From: Nitrospirota bacterium
GTDB lineage: Bacteria > Nitrospirota > Thermodesulfovibrionia > Thermodesulfovibrionales > Dissulfurispiraceae
Direction of reading: 5' to 3'
NCBI GenBank assembly: GCA_016212685.1
Contig: JACREW010000072.1
Location: forward strand, 1 to 17,680
Length of the DNA: 17,680 nucleotides
Shown: piece after piece, positions 13,599 to 17,680 of the stretch
How positions within the stretch are numbered: the stretch's first letter is position 1
Layout: each line of letters begins with the position of its first letter
Notes under the pieces: model-generated
What the model was told of the DNA's origin: nothing
What the model saw: only the letters and a program-made list of their open reading frames with translations
The model's database searches: none
Program-made: the position numbers and the translations under genes

Positions 13599-14375
13599 AT
13601 GCCGAAAAGACACCTCGGGCAGAATTTTCTTTTTGATCCTTCGATCTTGCGCAGAATCGTTGAAGTTGCAAATATCACAAATGACGATACGGTTGTCGAA
13701 ATCGGCCCCGGCCTCGGCACTCTTACAAAAATACTTGCAGAGATCGCAAAAAAGGTAATCGCCATAGAGCTTGATTACGAACTTTATGAAAGACTGAAAC
13801 AGGAGTTAAAGGGATTCAAAAATATAGAACTTATTCATGACGATGCGCTCAAATACCCATACGAAGCGCTTGAGCCGTTCAAGGTGGTTGCAAACATTCC
13901 ATATTACATAACCACGCCTATCATTTTCAGACTCCTCGATGCCCTGAAAAATATGAAGTCCATGACGCTGACTATACAGAAGGAAGTTGCTCAACGAATT
14001 GCCGCAAAGCCCGATACAAAAGAATACGGCGTTCTGTCGATAATGGTTCAATACTATGGAAAACCCGAATTGAAATTCGTCATCCCCAAAGGCGCGTTCA
14101 GGCCCGTTCCAAAAGTGGATTCGGCAGTAATTCGCATAGAGATTCTCGACAAACCGGCTGTAACAGTAGACGATGAAAAACTATTTTTCAGGGTAGTCAA
14201 AACATCATTTGCGCAGCGCAGGAAAACGCTCGCAAACTCCCTGAAATCGATCTCAAATGATATAAAAGAAATTTTGATTGACGCAGGGATCGATCCTCGC
14301 AGAAGGGCTGAAACGTTAAGCATTGAAGAATTCGCAAGACTCTCTGATTTGATAAAGAATATTGTTAAAAATTGA
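13599..14375 (+). CDS. rsmA: 16S rRNA (adenine1518/1519) dimethyltransferase
   Basis: RsmA (KsgA) adds two methyl groups to each of two adjacent adenines in helix 45 of 16S rRNA late in 30S assembly, using SAM; loss gives kasugamycin resistance. The 258-residue protein has the family start KRHLGQNFLFD (3-13), the SAM-binding motif VVEIGPGLGTLT (32-43), the acidic residue after beta2 (AIELD, 55-59), and the catalytic motif NIPYYI (99-104). The C-terminal rRNA-binding domain contains FAQRRKTLANSL near 205-220. The AGGAG near 13579 is rather far from the ATG (about 15 nt). It is the last gene of the plus-strand run and faces a strong hairpin behind its stop. Confidence 0.96.
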   Translation: MPKRHLGQNFLFDPSILRRIVEVANITNDDTVVEIGPGLGTLTKILAEIAKKVIAIELDYELYERLKQELKGFKNIELIHDDALKYPYEALEPFKVVANIPYYITTPIIFRLLDALKNMKSMTLTIQKEVAQRIAAKPDTKEYGVLSIMVQYYGKPELKFVIPKGAFRPVPKVDSAVIRIEILDKPAVTVDDEKLFFRVVKTSFAQRRKTLANSLKSISNDIKEILIDAGIDPRRRAETLSIEEFARLSDLIKNIVKN

Positions 14376-14380
14376 TAAAA

Positions 14381-14412
14381 AATGCCCGACCTGCATCAGC
14401 AGGTCAGGCATT
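14381..14412 (-). terminator. Terminator between rsmA and the selenocytochrome gene
   Basis: AATGCC-C-GACCTGC, loop ATCA, GCAGGTC-A-GGCATT: a 13-bp stem with one C-A mismatch. On the minus strand it is followed by TTTTTATCAATTTTT, so it is a strong terminator for the cytochrome gene that ends 13 nt upstream. In the plus direction the tail is poor in T, but the stem may still stop rsmA transcripts. Confidence 0.88.
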
Positions 14413-14424
14413 ATAAAGCATTCT

Positions 14425-15675
14425 CTACTGTACTTTTACTGTCTTTGTTGTCTCATAGATGACAAAACTGTCTTTACCTGCTTCACCTGGCGCAGGGTCA
14501 AGCTGATAGCGGAGAACAACTGTAATGTCCATCTCCTTTGCCTTTATCTCTCTCTTGCCTTCCTTATCTTCATATGGGAAGTTGATTTCATAGGTTTCAA
14601 TCTTCTTCTTTAAAGGCTGCAGGCTTGTATCACGTGTATATCCCATCTTGAAGTGCGCACCGTAAACCTGTGCATCGCCCCGGCTATTGGTGGCCTGCGG
14701 CATAAGGATCTTTGAATCCTTATATATCTCTTTACCATCTTTTGTCTTAGCGGTCACATCCAGGACCAGCCTCTGAGGAGATGGTCAGCCGTCAGGGATT
14801 CTATGCCCTGCCTTATTAACCATTTTCACGGTCACCACTGCCTTTGGTATTGAATCTCCTGCCTTTAAAAGAAACTTATAAGCAGTAGCATCAACCTCTA
14901 CAGATATACCTCTCTTCATCATATCCTTGTCGCCATGTGCCGGCATAAGGTGTCCTTTACCATCTTTTTTCATATGGCAGTCCTGACAGGTCTCTGTGCC
15001 GCCGGCAGGGATATAGGCATGAAGGTAGCTTCCATAAGCGGTTCCACACTGAGAGGGCTGTGGGAACTCAAGATTTGGCCCTGTTCCATGGCACTGTCCG
15101 CATGCAACAGCCTCACCCATAATAACGCTCTTTTTCATGGTTTTATATGTCGCATCAGGATGTGCCCCATCTTTAGAGCCGTAAATAACTCCCTTTTCCG
15201 GCTCTCCATCCTGCCATTTGTGGACAATAGCCTTTGTATTGTGACACACAATACAGTTAATGCCGACCTTTTTCAGAGTTGCAGCATCGCCATCGACAAA
15301 TGCCTTTGCAAGCTGCCGGGCAAGTTCATCGCTTCCGTCCTTCACCGCGTGGGGTAGATGACATTTGAAGCACTGGGCAAAATGCTCCATCTTTATATCC
15401 TTTATCTCCTTTACCCCAGATTTTGCCCATGCTTTCATAAGGCCTGCCTCTATCATGCCCTTGTAGCCTCCCATTGTTCGTTTGGTTCCAAAAAGAGAAC
15501 GTGAATGCATGGACTTTTCCCATTGTGAATAAATCTCCGCATGGCATGCCTTGCAGCTCGATGAATCATACATCTTTGCAAGCTCGTCGATGGAATTAGC
15601 CTTTTTCTCCGCGGCAAATGCCGTCAACGGCAATGCTATGAAAAGCATAATCAACACTAACTTTACTGCCCTCAT
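14425..15675 (-). CDS. Periplasmic pentaheme cytochrome c, predicted selenoprotein (in-frame TGA = Sec297)
   Basis: Read through one TGA (14787-14785) this is a 416-residue secreted multiheme cytochrome. A signal peptide (MRAVKLVLIMLFIALPLTAFA) is followed by five CxxCH sites at 41-45, 102-106, 141-145, 192-196 and 230-234. After the hemes comes a strand-rich domain with GHRIPDG (290-296), the Sec, then PSPQRLVLDVTAKTKDGKEIY. The GH-x-x-P-[TD]-G ... L-x-V motif is one I recognise from C-terminal beta domains of multiheme cytochromes, and it spans the TGA. The frame stays open for 119 sense codons after the TGA. C210 is the only cysteine not in a heme site, so it is the natural partner for U297. 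The start at 15675 has AGGAGGA upstream. I vaguely recall similar proteins in Geobacter (Ext-type), unverified. The electron acceptor is unknown. Confidence 0.85.
14755..14783 (-). promoter_or_regulatory. Predicted SECIS hairpin of the cytochrome gene
   Basis: Starting 1 nt after the TGA: CAU-C-UCC pairs with GGA-U-GUG (one C-U mismatch, one U-G pair), then a four-nt bulge UCAG, then AGG pairs with CCU around the loop CUGGU. The GGU of the loop lies 18-20 nt after the UGA, almost exactly as in E. coli fdhF (19-21). The bulge 5' of the apical stem is also a usual bacterial SECIS trait. Folding was done by eye. Confidence 0.65.
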
Positions 15676-15805
15676 AAATCCTCCTTTTTTTTGAAAGCTT
15701 GCGTTAATCGTCAATTATTCCTTACCGCAGTTCTCGATAAACATCACCCCCTCATGATCTATCGATAACGTATGAAGAAAACTTTGCCTGCAATAATAAC
15801 GGCGC

Positions 15806-15830
15806 AGTGCGCTTATTGTTAAAGCACACT
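15806..15830. repeat. Imperfect inverted repeat upstream of the selenocytochrome gene
   Basis: AGTG-C-GCTT, 7-nt centre ATTGTTA, AAGC-A-CACT: two 4-bp arms separated by one mismatch. It lies about 130 bp before the cytochrome ATG and 26 bp after the stop of the small membrane protein gene. There is no T tract, so it could be an operator or a weak transcript-end structure. I see no convincing promoter in 15676-15805. Confidence 0.45.
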
Positions 15831-15855
15831 CCGGATTAAGGCAGACAACTATGAG

Positions 15856-16158
15856 TTAAAACAAAGGCGGTTTTTCTATAGAATAAGCTAAAATAGTCTG
15901 ATAGGCCAAAAAAGATGTTTCTGCGATACGGCTTATGGTCAAAAAGAAAATAAAAAATATGGGAAAAACCATGATTACAAAGGAAATTGGAGATAGTTCA
16001 GTATCGTGATTATTGCAAAGACAGAGGGCTGCCGGAGCCTCCGAAGAACCTGCACTTTTAACGGGGATAAGATTACAAAAAAATACTGCGCATGGCAAAA
16101 TACACAATAACAGCGCTATCGAGACAAGCTGCAACGCAACTTTTGTCTTAATCGGCAT
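15856..16158 (-). CDS. Small membrane protein of unknown function (100 aa)
   Basis: A 100-residue protein with two probable membrane helices (about 8-31, ALQLVSIALLLCILPCAVFF; and about 56-77, ISFVIMVFPIFFIFFLTI) joined by a 25-residue loop that contains LCLCNNHD. With a basic N-terminus the loop would face the periplasm, where C46, C48 and H51 could bind a metal or be oxidised. I do not recognise the family. The ATG has no ribosome site, but a consensus promoter ends 6 nt before it, which supports a real, leaderless gene. It precedes the selenocytochrome gene by 180 bp on the same strand, so joint expression is possible. Confidence 0.62.
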   Translation of the reverse strand: MPIKTKVALQLVSIALLLCILPCAVFFCNLIPVKSAGSSEAPAALCLCNNHDTELSPISFVIMVFPIFFIFFLTISRIAETSFLAYQTILAYSIEKPPLF

Positions 16159-16164
16159 GTCTAA

Positions 16165-16193
16165 AAAATAACAGAAATATATCCGACTGTCAA
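16165..16193 (-). promoter_or_regulatory. Promoter of the small membrane protein gene, leaderless geometry
   Basis: Minus strand TTGACA (16193-16188), 17-nt spacer, TATTTT (16170-16165) with a TG one base upstream. The predicted +1 falls on the A of the ATG at 16158. Confidence 0.68.
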
Positions 16194-16283
16194 CCTAAAA
16201 CTTAAATCCCGGAATATCTTCTTGAAATTTAACTGATTCTTACGCTTCTTCCATTTTAGATTTCACCTGAAAATACTCTCCCA

Positions 16284-16330
16284 CCCTCCCCCTCACCCCC
16301 TCCCCTTGAGGGAGGGGGATGGGGGAGGGG
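16284..16330. repeat. GC-rich long hairpin repeat in the 16194-16434 gap
   Basis: A C-rich arm (runs of 3-5 C split by T or A) and a complementary G-rich arm meet at a TTGA loop; the arms pair almost completely over about 20 bp apart from a TCA/AT internal mismatch. The G-rich arm has five G runs of three or more and could form a G-quadruplex. It lies about 105 nt downstream of the DUF4416 stop. The rest of the gap shows no gene. Confidence 0.8.
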
Positions 16331-16434
16331 TAATTTTCATTGCCCTTTGTGTCTCTTTTAGACATAAATGTTTCATAAACTACAAGCGACTAATTGTTTT
16401 ACGAGAGACAGACTTGCCGCACTTAGCGTAATAC

Positions 16435-16962
16435 CTAAGTATTCTTCAATAGCGCCAAAAGGTTTCTCGCCGCCATAAAAAACTTCAGATATTTCTCGTC
16501 CTGATAATCCCGGTAGGTATTGATATGGGGAAGGAAACCGCCGTGCTGGAATATAAGAGTGATCTCCGCATAAATGCCGTCCCTCAGGTAAATCCTGTGC
16601 GAGTAATCCTTTGTGGAGGCTAATACCAGCTTTGCCGGGGTAAGATAGCCGGGGTCGAGATTGATAGTCCTTTTGCCGTTGACGGCAAGCGTATCTTCGA
16701 TACTGTTGGTAGCCAGTTTTATGGATGCAATGGCGTCCTGTTCGATAAGACCCTTGAAAAACATGAAGCGGCGGTAAAGCGGCTCTCCCATCTCCTTACG
16801 GTAGCGGTGAGAGGAAAAATCCCATTTCATCCGCGGCGTTTCCATAGCAATCTCTCCGAAATGCCTTTCGAGGAGAGATTGCGCCTCGGTGTAGTAATTC
16901 TCTTTTGTGAAGAAGGTTCCGACAAACAGAAGCGCTTTTTCAGGAGGTTTCGGAGAGCCCAT
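16435..16962 (-). CDS. DUF4416 family protein
   Basis: A 175-residue member of the DUF4416 family, whose biochemical role is not established. Conserved parts visible are ALLFVGTFF near the N-terminus, the WDFSSHRYRKEMGEPLYRRF segment (47-66), INLDPGYLTPAKLVLAS (99-115), TKDYSHRIYLRDGIYAEITL (116-135), and the YRDYQDEKYLKFF ending. The family has many invariant charged and aromatic residues, suggesting an enzyme or ligand-binding protein in the cytoplasm. The ATG at 16962 has only a weak site (GAG 6 nt upstream), and the leader consists of a short tandem repeat. It follows the seleno-TlpA gene by 46 nt in the same direction, so they may share a transcript. Confidence 0.88.
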   Translation of the reverse strand: MGSPKPPEKALLFVGTFFTKENYYTEAQSLLERHFGEIAMETPRMKWDFSSHRYRKEMGEPLYRRFMFFKGLIEQDAIASIKLATNSIEDTLAVNGKRTINLDPGYLTPAKLVLASTKDYSHRIYLRDGIYAEITLIFQHGGFLPHINTYRDYQDEKYLKFFMAARNLLALLKNT

Positions 16963-16965
16963 ATC

Positions 16966-16993
16966 AGCTCATAGTTCATAGCTCATAGTTCAT
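16966..16993. repeat. 14-nt tandem repeat in the DUF4416 leader
   Basis: Two perfect copies of AGCTCATAGTTCAT (16966-16979 and 16980-16993), each itself made of related 7-nt halves. It occupies nearly all of the 46-nt space between the seleno-TlpA stop and the DUF4416 start. Confidence 0.85.
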
Positions 16994-17008
16994 ACTCCAT
17001 AATTTCAG

Positions 17009-17539
17009 CTATGCGCCGCCGGCTATGAGCTTATTTATTGCCGCCTTGATATCAGGCGAATCCCACTGAACCGGGCCTACGATCTTTTGCCTGACAACTC
17101 CTTTTTTGTCTATAATAAACGTCTCAGGAACGCCTCTTACTCGATACTCGCCTGCTATATTTTTGTCGTCTATCAGGACAGAGAAATTCAAACCGTTCGC
17201 CTTCATATATTCCATAGCCCTCGAAGGCTCATCCTTGAAGAGCACGGATACAAAAACTATCTTGTCATTTTTCCTTTCGGCCTCCACGAGGCTCTGAATG
17301 GATGGGTTCTCCATCCTGCAAGTGTCTCACCACGACGCCCAGAAATGAAGAATGACCGGCTTCCCTTTTAAATCGGACAGCTTCCATATCTTACCTTCCG
17401 TATCTTTCAATTCAAAAGCAGGAGCATCGACTCCTGCGGCGATATATTTCTGCGGCGGCTCGTCGGTTTTAGAAAGAAAAAGCACCGCTGCAATGCCCAC
17501 TGCGAAAACAACCGATAAGACTGCCCCTTTGTTCTTCAT
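17009..17539 (-). CDS. TlpA/ResA-like periplasmic thioredoxin, predicted selenoprotein (in-frame TGA = Sec71)
   Basis: With the TGA (17329-17327) read as Sec, this is a 176-residue membrane-anchored thioredoxin-fold protein. An N-terminal anchor (about 6-22) is followed by the TlpA/AhpC-TSA pattern: APAFELKDTEGKIWKLSDLKGK (39-60), PVILHFWASW (61-70), then U71-D-T-C74. The family active site is WCxxC, so the TGA replaces the attacking cysteine. After it come IVFVSVLFKD, the FSVLIDDKNIAGEYRVRGVPETFIIDKKGVV stretch with the cis-proline VPETF, and a final helix. The two halves join without a gap or shift. The start ATG at 17539 has GGGG 9 nt upstream. A hairpin follows the TGA. Probable roles are reduction of apocytochrome c or other thiols, or peroxide/thiol repair in the periplasm. 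Confidence 0.87.
17300..17316 (-). promoter_or_regulatory. Predicted SECIS hairpin of the TlpA-like gene
   Basis: Ten nt after the TGA, GGATGG pairs with CCATCC (6 bp) around the loop AGAAC. If the inner pairs open, the loop becomes GGAGAACC with Gs 15-18 nt after the UGA. The distance from UGA to stem is close to the 11 nt I recall for E. coli fdhF. The loop lacks the GGU of the other two, so this is the weakest of the three elements. Confidence 0.55.
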
Positions 17540-17580
17540 CCATTACCCCTTAATTATTTAATTACAGGCAGGCTATAAAC

Positions 17581-17680
17581 CTAATTGACTGATACCAGCA
17601 TCGAATCTTCAGCTTCGACAAATTCAATTTTATCCTGTTCGAGCACGACCTTCACCACAGGCGTATTTTTAAATTTGCCC
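17581..17680 (-). CDS. C-terminal fragment of an upstream gene, unidentified
   Basis: The minus strand is open from the window edge to TAG at 17583-17581 in the frame that reads GKFKNTPVVKVVLEQD, then KIEFVEAEDSMLVSVN. The other two frames close quickly. The alternating hydrophobic pattern suggests beta strands at the end of a larger protein. Too little is visible for a family call. It lies 41 nt upstream of the seleno-TlpA gene on the same strand and may be in its operon. Confidence 0.55.
   Translation of the reverse strand, partial: GKFKNTPVVKVVLEQDKIEFVEAEDSMLVSVN

Noticed and set aside
15715..15744. A 9-codon leader ORF (MFIENCGKE) upstream of the cytochrome gene
   Set aside because: The GGGGG preceding it is only 2 nt from the ATG, and nothing suggests attenuation.
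15676..15805. A sigma-54 or sigma-70 promoter for the selenocytochrome
   Set aside because: No GG-N10-GC element and no pair of -35/-10 boxes with good spacing could be found by eye.
16966..16993. Tandem repeats as part of a CRISPR array
   Set aside because: Units are short and contiguous without unique spacers, and no cas genes are present.
1..17680. A variant genetic code in which TGA always encodes an amino acid
   Set aside because: TGA is the functional stop of uppP and of the PIN toxin gene, and no housekeeping gene contains internal TGA.
1..17680. tRNA or rRNA genes, including tRNA-Sec
   Set aside because: No cloverleaf with a TTCRANY T-loop was found on either strand by reading; a tRNA search program would be decisive.

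Overview
The window looks like a chromosomal segment of an uncultured or little-studied Gram-negative, anaerobic or microaerophilic bacterium with sulfur and metal redox chemistry. Evidence is LolA, an RND-type exporter, a periplasmic thioredoxin-fold protein, a secreted pentaheme cytochrome c, sulfide:quinone oxidoreductase and DsrEFH-like sulfur carriers. Gene style is compatible with Nitrospirota (Thermodesulfovibrionia-like) or Desulfobacterota, but I cannot assign a taxon without searches.

The main result is that three genes here are each interrupted by a single in-frame TGA, and each reads on in frame into sequence that completes the family. A hairpin sits directly after each TGA at the spacing expected for a bacterial SECIS element. 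They are a DsrE-like sulfur carrier (3327-3671, U73-T-G-C76), a TlpA-like thioredoxin (17009-17539, W-U71-D-T-C74) and a pentaheme cytochrome c (14425-15675, PDG-U297-PSPQR). Ordinary gene callers would split or truncate all three. UGA is a normal stop elsewhere in the window (uppP and the PIN toxin), so this is site-specific selenocysteine, not a changed code. The Sec machinery (selA, selB, selC, selD) is not in the window.

Layout. 4076-1 (minus): an ArsR-type regulator with its own promoter and operator leads a tight operon dsrE(Sec)-dsrF-dsrH-sqr-RND exporter, which I read as a sulfide-responsive sulfur oxidation and trafficking unit. 4100-6715: an AT-rich accessory island with a RelE/RHH pair, a PIN/Phd pair, two small unknown genes, a decayed duplicate and a probable relic of a third toxin-antitoxin pair. 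12587-6714 (minus): housekeeping operon rimO-uppP-ftsK-lolA-pdxA with overlapping or abutting genes. 12661-14375 (plus, divergent): unknown membrane protein, YajD-like HNH protein, rsmA. 14381-16193 (minus): terminator, selenocytochrome, small membrane protein. 16284-17680 (minus): GC-rich hairpin repeat, DUF4416 gene, seleno-TlpA, and the tail of one more gene.

Two further threads recur. Three genes (rimO, the 194-aa membrane protein and the 100-aa membrane protein) have a -10 box ending 6-9 nt from the ATG and no Shine-Dalgarno, which suggests leaderless mRNAs. Several unrelated short tandem repeats occur between genes and also inside rimO and lolA, where they have been absorbed in frame.
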